Positions 46,211 to 53,227 of a stretch of 64,000 bases of DNA are shown in pieces. The first letter of the stretch is position 1. Each line of letters begins with the position of its first letter. The position numbers and the translations under genes were made by a program. The notes below the pieces were generated by a model, which searched no databases, had not been told where the DNA came from, and saw only the letters and a list, made by a program, of their open reading frames with translations. Source of the stretch: Swingsia samuiensis (GTDB lineage Bacteria > Pseudomonadota > Alphaproteobacteria > Acetobacterales > Acetobacteraceae); contig NZ_CP038141.1 in assembly GCF_006542355.1 (NCBI RefSeq), positions 1,494,001 through 1,558,000 of the forward strand, given 5' to 3'.

Positions 46211-47104
46211 CTATGAATGAAGACCATTTTCACGACGACGGCGTTCTACTTCAGCCGCCATTGCTTTTTGTAACTTCTCCATAGCACGTGCTTCAATTTG
46301 ACGAATACGTTCCCGAGAAACATTATACTGGTGAGAGAGTTCTTCCAGAGTAAGCGGTTCTTCCTGTAAACGGCGTGCGGACAAGATATTCCGTTCACGC
46401 TCATTCAAGGTCATAAGCGCTTGATCGAGAAGGGCTTTACGGCCGGTAAACTCTTCAGACTCAGCATAAGTCTGTTCTTGGTTATCGTTATCGTCAACGA
46501 GCCAGTCCTGCCATTCACCTTCACCATCCAATTTGAGAGGTGAGTTCAGGCTATGATCTTGGGCGGATAGCCTTTGATTCATGGAAACAACTTCTTGCTC
46601 GGAAACACCTAAAGTTGTTGCAATGGAATTGACTTGCTCTGGCTTTAAATCACCATCATCAATTGCTTGCATTTGCCCTTTTAGGCGCCGCAGATTGAAG
46701 AAAAGCTTCTTCTGAGCGGCCGTTGTTCCCATTTTAACCAAAGACCAACTATGAAGAATATACTCTTGCATAGCCGCTCTGATCCACCACATGGCATAGG
46801 TTGCTAGGCGGAAACCACGGTCTGGGTCAAAACGACGGACAGCCTGCATCATACCAATGTTTCCCTCACTGATGAGTTCATTCATTGGGAGGCCATAACC
46901 ACGATACCCCATGGCAATTTTTGCTACCAAGCGTAGGTGAGATGTAACCAGACGGTGGGCTGCTTTGGTATCTTGCTCTGTGTGCCAGCGACGAGAAAGA
47001 TCAAGCTCTTCTTGAGCGCTGAGCATTGGAAATCTACGAATTTCCTGAAGGTAGCGCGTTAAGTTACTTTCAGGCCCTACTGAGATGGCGGCTGGGGATG
47101 CCAT
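46211..47104 (-). CDS. rpoH: RNA polymerase heat-shock sigma factor RpoH
   Basis: A 297-residue sigma-32-type factor. Region 2 has NELISEGNIGMMQAVRRFDPDRGFRLATYAMWWIRAAMQEYI; next is the RpoH box QKKLFFNLRRLK, specific to this sigma class; region 4 ends LEELSHQYNVSRERIRQIEARAMEKLQ. It directs heat-shock transcription. It is transcribed from a promoter after rluD with a leader of about 195 nt and AAAGGAG before the ATG. Confidence 0.95.
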   Translation of the reverse strand: MASPAAISVGPESNLTRYLQEIRRFPMLSAQEELDLSRRWHTEQDTKAAHRLVTSHLRLVAKIAMGYRGYGLPMNELISEGNIGMMQAVRRFDPDRGFRLATYAMWWIRAAMQEYILHSWSLVKMGTTAAQKKLFFNLRRLKGQMQAIDDGDLKPEQVNSIATTLGVSEQEVVSMNQRLSAQDHSLNSPLKLDGEGEWQDWLVDDNDNQEQTYAESEEFTGRKALLDQALMTLNERERNILSARRLQEEPLTLEELSHQYNVSRERIRQIEARAMEKLQKAMAAEVERRRRENGLHS

Positions 47105-47305
47105 ATGCTTCGACTCCTTTCGCCCGGGGTAGCTTAGATCTTTTGAAGCAAAGTTCAGTTCAGATCAGCGAAGGAACAATTTCCTTAAACCCTGGTGACG
47201 CATTGAGAAGGACAATTCTTAACGTCCCCACCAACTATCCCCTTAATGGGCAATCTTTGATGGTACGATCCTACCCGATGCTGCGTCACGTCATCGAGTA
47301 ATTGA

Positions 47306-47334
47306 CTTATGACAAGTATAACCGAATTTGTCAA
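47306..47334 (-). promoter_or_regulatory. Probable sigma-70 promoter of rpoH
   Basis: On the minus strand, TTGACA (47334-47329) and CATAAG (47311-47306) are separated by exactly 17 bp. The -35 is perfect, and the -10 is the same hexamer as in the proposed rplM promoter. It lies just beyond the rluD stop, giving rpoH its own transcription start with a long leader. Confidence 0.6.
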
Positions 47335-47339
47335 GGGTT

Positions 47340-48317
47340 TTAAAAAGTTGTGCCGATCAAGAGTTTTTTCAAGTCTTGAAAGTCTGATGGAGGGTCTTTT
47401 TCAAAGGAAAGCACCTCTTTTGTGCGAGGGTGTGTAAAGCCAAGACGTCTAGCGTGAAGGGCTTGGCGAGGGAAATCAAGGGCTGCTTCGCGTGCTTCTT
47501 TTGTAAGACCTCGTGCAGCAGCGGGAATTCTGCGTAAATAAACGGGGTCCCCAACAAGAGGGTAACCTGCTTGTGACAAATGGACTCGAATCTGATGGGT
47601 TCGCCCTGTAGCGAGTCGACACTCAATTAAGGATACACTAGTTTGGAATGTTTCAAGTAATTTAAAGCGTGTTAAGGCTGGTTTTCCTCCTGTCTTAACA
47701 ACAGTCATGCGTTTTCGGTCTTTTTTGTCACGGCCGATTGCGCCTTCAAATTCACCCGATGGGGGTAAAATTCCCCAAGCGAGAGCATTATAGGCGCGGT
47801 CAATGTCCCGAGCGGCAAAGGCATCCGATAAAGCATTATGGGCAAGTGCGGTTTTGGCAACGACCATCAGCCCCGAGGTGTCTTTATCTAAACGGTGGAC
47901 GATTCCTGGCCGTTTCTCACCACCTATTCCTTCAAAGCCGTCACCACAATGGCCTAATAAGGCATTCACCAAGGTTCCGCTTTCATTCCCAGGGGCGGGG
48001 TGAGTAACGAGACCTGCGGGCTTGTCGAGAACAATTAAATCTTTGTCTTCATACAAGATGTCGAGAGGAATGTTCTCAGCGATAGGACGAGCGGGAAGGG
48101 GGGGAGGAAAAGAAAGAACTAATGTCATACCCTCTCGGAGCGTTTCCGAAGGCTCTTTTAGAGTTTTATCATTCCCTGTCAGATGACCTTCTTCAATTAA
48201 GGTCTTGACCCGTGAGCGGGAAATCGTGCCGATGGCATCCGCTAAGGCACGATCAACGCGAGTTCCTGCGTTGGATGAATCACCAATGAGGCGGAATGGA
48301 GTTTCAGGATCAGACAT
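47340..48317 (-). CDS. rluD: 23S rRNA pseudouridine synthase RluD family
   Basis: A 325-residue RluA-family pseudouridine synthase. An S4 RNA-binding domain is at the N-terminus (GTRVDRALADAIGTISRSRVKTLIEEGHL) and the catalytic aspartate is in GIVHRLDKDTSGLMVVAKT. CRLATGRTHQIRVHLSQAGYPLVGDPVY completes the RluD pattern (sites 1911/1915/1917 of 23S rRNA in E. coli). Its ATG shares the CATG palindrome at 48315-48318 with the divergent gene. Confidence 0.93.
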   Translation of the reverse strand: MSDPETPFRLIGDSSNAGTRVDRALADAIGTISRSRVKTLIEEGHLTGNDKTLKEPSETLREGMTLVLSFPPPLPARPIAENIPLDILYEDKDLIVLDKPAGLVTHPAPGNESGTLVNALLGHCGDGFEGIGGEKRPGIVHRLDKDTSGLMVVAKTALAHNALSDAFAARDIDRAYNALAWGILPPSGEFEGAIGRDKKDRKRMTVVKTGGKPALTRFKLLETFQTSVSLIECRLATGRTHQIRVHLSQAGYPLVGDPVYLRRIPAAARGLTKEAREAALDFPRQALHARRLGFTHPRTKEVLSFEKDPPSDFQDLKKLLIGTTF

Positions 48318-48687
48318 GAATCAACGTTTAGTAGAAGAACAAGGTGTGAGTGAGCCTACAACATCAAAGGCGTTAATGGCGGCTGTAATCATTATGGGCG
48401 TTCTTATTATCATGGGGGTCGTTGGGATTATCGGGGTGATCGTTCATCGTGTGATGCATCCGAAGCACGCTTCTCAACAAATCGCAACAGAACATGGAAG
48501 TTTTTCGCGTCTTGCTCTTCCTTTGGCAAGAGGCGAACACATTCTGAGTGTGACATCACGAAATGACGGGCTGATGGCAGTCACGTTGGTGCAATCAGGA
48601 AGCGAGCGTATTTTACTCTGGAGCCCTGAAGAGGGGAGAATAGTCTCTGAACTCGATTTTGGAACGGAATCCTCTATTGCCCCTTGA
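48316..48687 (+). CDS. DUF6476-like small membrane protein
   Basis: A 123-residue protein with one transmembrane helix (about residues 21-43, AAVIIMGVLIIMGVVGIIGVIV) and a soluble C-terminal domain (GEHILSVTSRNDGLMAVTLVQSGSERILLWSPEEGRIV). Position next to rluD-rpoH and layout match the DUF6476 proteins of alphaproteobacteria; the match is from memory. Start ATG 48316 is chosen because it falls at the divergent junction; a longer in-frame start would lie inside rluD. Confidence 0.65.
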   Translation: MNQRLVEEQGVSEPTTSKALMAAVIIMGVLIIMGVVGIIGVIVHRVMHPKHASQQIATEHGSFSRLALPLARGEHILSVTSRNDGLMAVTLVQSGSERILLWSPEEGRIVSELDFGTESSIAP

Positions 48688-48701
48688 TGGAGGAAATGCT
48701 C

Positions 48702-49007
48702 TCAAGAGGGGGTGTTAGACAAAATGGTTTGTAGAAGGCCCGGAAAACGTTTTTCTAGGTCTTCTAGACGCAGAGTGTTGCGGTGTTGGACGCCTTGAAT
48801 TTGTGTGCGAAGGATTCCACTTTCACGAAGAACTTGGAAGTGATGGGACATGGTCGATTTTGGACGTGAGCCAATGAGCGCCGTACAATTAGCTTCTCCA
48901 TTGACGTAAAGATGCTGGACAATTTCAAGCCGGATAGGGTCTGCGAGTGCACGTAAGATTGTGATAAGATCAATCGAGTTGAGATCAGGCAAATCTGTAT
49001 ATGACAT
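48702..49007 (-). CDS. ArsR-family transcriptional regulator
   Basis: A 101-residue winged-helix repressor. ILRALADPIRLEIVQHLYV and the recognition helix SRPKSTMSHHFQVLRESGILRTQ are typical ArsR. The metal-binding ELCVCDL motif is replaced by EANCTALIGSR, so a single cysteine (thiol or electrophile sensing) rather than metal binding is more likely. The start at 49007 is favoured over 49016 because AAAGGA then lies 8 nt upstream. Divergent from the Old Yellow Enzyme gene it probably controls. Confidence 0.85.
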   Translation of the reverse strand: MSYTDLPDLNSIDLITILRALADPIRLEIVQHLYVNGEANCTALIGSRPKSTMSHHFQVLRESGILRTQIQGVQHRNTLRLEDLEKRFPGLLQTILSNTPS

Positions 49008-49048
49008 ATTTTTCATCCTTTTACTCTTGAAGATAGAACCAAACGTTC

Positions 49049-49076
49049 ATATTGTTCCAATTACATCGAACTATAT
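49049..49076. promoter_or_regulatory. Inverted-repeat operator candidate between arsR-like and OYE genes
   Basis: ATATTGTTC (49049-49057) and GAACTATAT (49068-49076) are complementary at 8 of 9 positions with a 10-nt spacer. It lies centrally in the 100-bp divergent promoter region, as expected for an ArsR-family dimer site. Confidence 0.5.
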
Positions 49077-49108
49077 GGTGAGATAATTTATTATAAAGGA
49101 GTTTCTCC

Positions 49109-50185
49109 ATGGCTGATCTTTTTTCGTCAATTAAGATTGGTGATATTATCACAAAAAATCGTATTTTTATGGCTCCATTAACACGAGCTCGTGTTGAACG
49201 CGATGCTGTGCCTGTGCCGATGATGGCTGAGTATTACGCTCAACGCGCACAAGCCGGTTTGATTATTAGTGAAGCAACGGGAATTTCCAGAGAAGGGCTT
49301 GGCTGGCCTTATGCGCCGGGCATCTGGACGGACGAACAGGTTGAAGCGTGGAAGTCTGTTACTCAAGCTGTGCATGATAAAGGTGGAAAAATTGTCTGCC
49401 AGCTATGGCATATGGGGCGCGCTGTTCATTCGTCCGTAACGGGATTACAGCCTGTTTCGGCTTCTGAAACGACAGCACCGGATGAAGTACATACATATGA
49501 TGGTAAAAAGCCTTACGAAAAAGCACGCGCTTTAACTAAAAGCGATATTACAAGAATTTTGAATGATTATGAGCAAGCCGCTCGTAATGCGATGCGCGCA
49601 GGGTTTGATGGAGTGCAAATTCATGCGGCTAATGGATATTTGATTGACCAATTCTTAAGAGATGGAACAAATCATCGTTCGGATGAATATGGTGGTTCGC
49701 TCGAAAATCGAGTGCGTTTGCTTGTTGAGGTGACACAACGTGTTATTGCAACGGTTGGTGCAGAGAAGACAGGTGTTCGCCTCTCTCCGAATGGTGATTC
49801 ACAAGGCGTGATTGATAGCGCTCCAGAAAAGATTTTTGTGCTTGCAGCGCAAGAACTCGAGCGGCTTGGTGTGGCATGGCTTGAACTCCGTGAAAATAGT
49901 ACGACTGGCACGTTTTTAGCGCCGACCGATCAGCCTAAACTGTCTCCTGAAATTCGTAAGGTTTTTCATCGCTCTCTTGTTCTTAATCAGGATTATTCTT
50001 TTGAAGAAGCGCAAGCTGCGATTAGAGATGGCCATGCGGATGCAATTGCGTTTGGACGGAAGTTTATTTCAAATCCAGATCTTCCAGATCGCTTTGCAAA
50101 GAATATCCCTTTGCAAGAGAGTAACGTGAGTACATGGTACAGCCGTGGTGAAGAGGGGTATATAGATTACCCGTTTGCTAAATAA
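49109..50185 (+). CDS. Old Yellow Enzyme family alkene reductase
   Basis: A 358-residue FMN-dependent ene-reductase (NemA/XenA relatives). NRIFMAPLTRARVERDAVP, ICQLWHMGRAVHSS-type FMN motif and GFDGVQIHAANGYLIDQFLRDGTNHRSDEYGGSLENRVRL, with the substrate-binding HxxN residues, are clear. It reduces activated alkenes or nitro compounds. AAAGGAG precedes the ATG. Divergent from the ArsR-type gene, an arrangement known for nemR-nemA-like electrophile responses. Confidence 0.92.
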   Translation: MADLFSSIKIGDIITKNRIFMAPLTRARVERDAVPVPMMAEYYAQRAQAGLIISEATGISREGLGWPYAPGIWTDEQVEAWKSVTQAVHDKGGKIVCQLWHMGRAVHSSVTGLQPVSASETTAPDEVHTYDGKKPYEKARALTKSDITRILNDYEQAARNAMRAGFDGVQIHAANGYLIDQFLRDGTNHRSDEYGGSLENRVRLLVEVTQRVIATVGAEKTGVRLSPNGDSQGVIDSAPEKIFVLAAQELERLGVAWLELRENSTTGTFLAPTDQPKLSPEIRKVFHRSLVLNQDYSFEEAQAAIRDGHADAIAFGRKFISNPDLPDRFAKNIPLQESNVSTWYSRGEEGYIDYPFAK

Positions 50186-50197
50186 AATTGTATTTGT

Positions 50198-50232
50198 AGA
50201 GCTGCCATAAACGATGGCAGCTTTCAAATTTT
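50198..50232 (+). terminator. Terminator of the OYE gene
   Basis: AGAGCTGCCAT (50198-50208) and ATGGCAGCTTT pair around a 5-nt loop, followed by an A/T-rich tract, directly after the OYE stop. Confidence 0.7.
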
Positions 50233-50577
50233 AAAGGCATCATTAGTCATTTGATCGTGGAGACTTATAGATCTCTGACGCGAAAGGTTCCTAAGATCTC
50301 ACGTACACATGCGAAAAAAGAGCGTTTTGAGTAGTGTGTTAGACACAATAACGGCACTTTAATACGTAGGAGCCGTAGATTGACGGGAGGTAAAAGCAAA
50401 TTTCATTCAGTATGGGAAGAGAAAATAAGGTATTGCTTTATCAAAGTAGATTTGGAATATAGGGGATAATAATGAAAATAAGGAAGTGTTAAGTTGTTCG
50501 TGTAAACTTCACAAAAATGTGTGTTTATTACTTTGAATAAAATAATATCTCAAAAAGGGTAGGTTTTAAAAAGCTAT
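50233..50577. other. Intergenic stretch before the toxin-like gene
   Basis: About 345 bp with no convincing frame. It holds a small palindrome TGTGTTAGACACA at 50335-50347 and an AT-rich last 150 bp that probably contains the promoter of the next gene. No tRNA, IS end or attachment-type repeat was recognised. Confidence 0.5.
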
Positions 50578-51480
50578 ATGAGTACAGTGCCACACGAAGA
50601 TAGTGAAATCTTTATTATGACGCTTCAGCAACTCAATGGATTGCTGGCTGAGGATCAGAAAGCAATGTGCCCAACAAACTTGGCGTCTTTACGATCTCAA
50701 ATAGCTTCTACGCAAAAGTCAGCATTACCTACGGGAGTAGCTCCTAACCCGATGAGGGATCGTATAAATTCGGTAAGTCCTTGGTCAGCTGTGGATTCAA
50801 TTAATGAAACTTTAAAAGATAACACTTATGTTGATATATTCGGTTGGCATGATGCTTTCGAGAATGGAAGAAGTGCTATTAAACAAATTACTATATTAGG
50901 GATAAAAGGGGATGCTTATCTGAAAGTAACGAGTGCAGGTAAAAAGCTTGTTGTTTTTAAGGGGCGTCCAGGATTAAGGGCAAAACTCTCAGGCACAACT
51001 TATTTAAGAGATAATCCTATCATAAAGGAATTGGGTCTTGTGATAGGTGAATCCGAACGCCTAGCAGAAGGGGCAACATCTAGAAGGATGGGGATTTTTG
51101 GTATGGTGACGATGGATCTCATGCATGAATGTTTACAAGATAAATTTGACATGACGAGTTTAGGCGTTACTCTTTTAAGTGATATTACCCAAGGACTTTT
51201 AGCAACATATCTTGGAGAAACAATTGGATTAATGTTGGTAGGAGCTTCTGGACCGATTGTAATGTCATTTTGTGTAATAGGAGCTGCTAGTTTTGGTGTG
51301 GCATGGGCATTTTCTGTAGCGGATAGAAAATTTGGGTTAACAGATAAGGCCATTGATCTGGCGAAAAATATTGAAAAATCTCGCCCTGTAGAGAGTTTCG
51401 TTGAATATGTGGAGCATCTTGGCTTGACATGCAAGAATCTCATCGTGCATCCAGGTGCATATTTTTCGTATAAGTATTAA
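50578..51480 (+). CDS. Putative membrane-active toxin/effector
   Basis: A 300-residue protein without a signal peptide. A polar N-terminal half (about 1-95) is followed by TYVDIFGWHDAF and then YLKVTSAGKKLVVFKGRPGLRAKLSGTTYLRDNPIIKELGLVIG. That block resembles, from memory, a conserved segment at the C-termini of secreted effectors and contact-dependent toxins ahead of hydrophobic hairpins. Two Gly-rich hydrophobic helices (about 212-250, ETIGLMLVGASGPIVMSF and GAASFGVAWAF) follow, as in pore-forming toxins. It is followed 1 bp later by a small multi-pass membrane protein. The toxin role is inferred from layout and resemblance. Confidence 0.5.
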   Translation: MSTVPHEDSEIFIMTLQQLNGLLAEDQKAMCPTNLASLRSQIASTQKSALPTGVAPNPMRDRINSVSPWSAVDSINETLKDNTYVDIFGWHDAFENGRSAIKQITILGIKGDAYLKVTSAGKKLVVFKGRPGLRAKLSGTTYLRDNPIIKELGLVIGESERLAEGATSRRMGIFGMVTMDLMHECLQDKFDMTSLGVTLLSDITQGLLATYLGETIGLMLVGASGPIVMSFCVIGAASFGVAWAFSVADRKFGLTDKAIDLAKNIEKSRPVESFVEYVEHLGLTCKNLIVHPGAYFSYKY

Positions 51481-51481
51481 A

Positions 51482-51904
51482 ATGAAAAACATTGTTATTT
51501 TTAAAGAGCCTAGAGAAAAATATCTTTTAGTTGTTCCTGTTGGAATATTACTTTTTATAATATGTATATTTTTTGAATATGTGTTCGTAATTAAAGAGTT
51601 ATGGAAATTTAATGGAGTGAATCAACTTATAAAAATAGACGATGATTTATTTAAAGGGTTAGTAGCAGGGTGGGTATTGATTGGAGTTATATTTTCTCGA
51701 TTCGTTGCTATGATCAGGAATAATAAAAAATCTCAACGAATTGAGGCTGTTATTTTATTTTCAAGTTTATTGTCTATTCCGGTAGCAATTCTTTTTTCTC
51801 ATCCATTGCTTCTTTTATGGGGTCACTTTCATCATTATTCTCTCGATCATTACGAAGCAGCTCATAGAGGGGGGTGGTACTTTTTCAAACTTGATGGGGA
51901 TTAA
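51482..51904 (+). CDS. Putative membrane immunity protein (140 aa)
   Basis: A 140-residue protein starting at ATG 51482, one base after the stop of the toxin-like gene, with AT-rich codons like its partner. Three hydrophobic segments (about 16-35, 56-75 and 86-115) separated by charged loops resemble the small polytopic immunity proteins that block pore-forming bacteriocins in the inner membrane. No family is recognised. The immunity role is an inference from size, topology and position. Confidence 0.5.
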   Translation: MKNIVIFKEPREKYLLVVPVGILLFIICIFFEYVFVIKELWKFNGVNQLIKIDDDLFKGLVAGWVLIGVIFSRFVAMIRNNKKSQRIEAVILFSSLLSIPVAILFSHPLLLLWGHFHHYSLDHYEAAHRGGWYFFKLDGD

Positions 51905-51952
51905 TTATCATGGTTGTAATAAGCATATCTAAAATTGAATAAATTCTTTACA

Positions 51953-53110
51953 TTACCCTTGATGATCTAATCGGCTTATATACAAACGCCTGCATCTTTT
52001 TCGATACCATATCCATATACCTGTTATGGAAAGTATAATTGTTATTATACCAGTAAACGCATCTAACGCCTTTCCAAAAGAGCCAATAATTTGGCCCGTA
52101 TGTAATGGATAAAGACTTCGTATTAATTCTGTCCCGCTTCCATCCAGTTCTGGAGAATCAATCCATATGATCTCTCCTGTATAACGGTTCATAAAACACG
52201 TTCTACGTCCCGTTCCAACAAAGTTAGATGTTCCTCCTGAGGCAAAAGACACACCATAGACACCGGCTTCCGAGAAGTCTTGAAATGCAACAGGAGCGAA
52301 CTGCGGATTATAGGATCTTGCCCACTTTCGAGCTATTTTTAGAGCGGCTTCATAGTCAATTGCTTGTTTGTTTTGAGAAAATATTTTCTGAGAAAAAGGT
52401 CCCCCTAAACGTGGAGGGGAAAGCATCTCTACTTCTGGCGCAAAAAACTCAGTGAAGAAATTCATAGCGACAGATGTCGATGATAAAATAAGCATCGCTA
52501 TAAAAGTCCACAAACCCAAAAGACGATGAAGCTCGATCATCGGGCGTTGTTGTAAACTTCTGCGTTTAATCAGCCATAATTTAAACCATTTAGACCAATA
52601 TTTAGGTGGGAATGTAATTATCATTCCCGCAAGCGTAAGAACGAGCCATACAAAAGCTGCGCCTCCCATAAGCCATCGCCCTATACGCCCGCCCCCTAAA
52701 GTATAGTGTACGATATGAATGCCTTGCATGAGATTGTGACGTTGGAAGCCGCCTTGAGTAGAACGTATCCCATGTATTTCTTCATTATATGGATCCCAAA
52801 AAACCTCTCTTTCTCCTTGGCTTGTCTGCACAATAGACCGCACATTTCTATTAGGGGCTGTATTAAGAGAAAATGATTTTATGATCCATGCGGGATGTCG
52901 TTGATGAATTTTCGTTATTTGCTTTGTAATAGGTGGTTTATTAAAATTTGAGGGATGATTACTAGAAATAAAAAGGTCTGGGTTAATGAGTTCATCTATA
53001 TTTGATCTATAGGCTAAAATAGTACCTGTTAAACCTGCAAAGATTAAAAACGGCGCAACGATTAACCCTAGATAACGATGAATTATATAAAAAAAATGCC
53101 GAGCTGACAT
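51953..53110 (-). CDS. PepSY-domain inner-membrane protein (iron-uptake associated)
   Basis: A 385-residue protein with four transmembrane helices. The first is in FFYIIHRYLGLIVAPFLIFAGLTGTILAYR, typical of the PepSY-TM family, and the last in ITIILSITGIWIWYRKR. PepSY-TM proteins near siderophore receptors are thought to act in ferric-siderophore reduction or handling in the inner membrane; this is family knowledge. It is divergent from the TonB receptor with a shared Fur box. Confidence 0.85.
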   Translation of the reverse strand: MSARHFFYIIHRYLGLIVAPFLIFAGLTGTILAYRSNIDELINPDLFISSNHPSNFNKPPITKQITKIHQRHPAWIIKSFSLNTAPNRNVRSIVQTSQGEREVFWDPYNEEIHGIRSTQGGFQRHNLMQGIHIVHYTLGGGRIGRWLMGGAAFVWLVLTLAGMIITFPPKYWSKWFKLWLIKRRSLQQRPMIELHRLLGLWTFIAMLILSSTSVAMNFFTEFFAPEVEMLSPPRLGGPFSQKIFSQNKQAIDYEAALKIARKWARSYNPQFAPVAFQDFSEAGVYGVSFASGGTSNFVGTGRRTCFMNRYTGEIIWIDSPELDGSGTELIRSLYPLHTGQIIGSFGKALDAFTGIITIILSITGIWIWYRKRCRRLYISRLDHQG

Positions 53111-53161
53111 AAAGAAACAATCACCCTGAGCAGCAAAATTTTGATGAAAATCAATTTTTAT

Positions 53162-53176
53162 TGATAATAATTATCA
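53162..53176. promoter_or_regulatory. Fur box between PepSY and TonB-receptor genes
   Basis: TGATAATAATTATCA is a perfect 15-bp palindrome matching the Fur core TGATAATnATTATCA at every defined position. It lies in the 117-bp divergent gap, so both genes are probably iron-repressed. Confidence 0.85.
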
Positions 53177-53227
53177 TTTGCAGTAATGGCAAGAATAACC
53201 TTATCGCATTAGTCATAATGAGAATTT

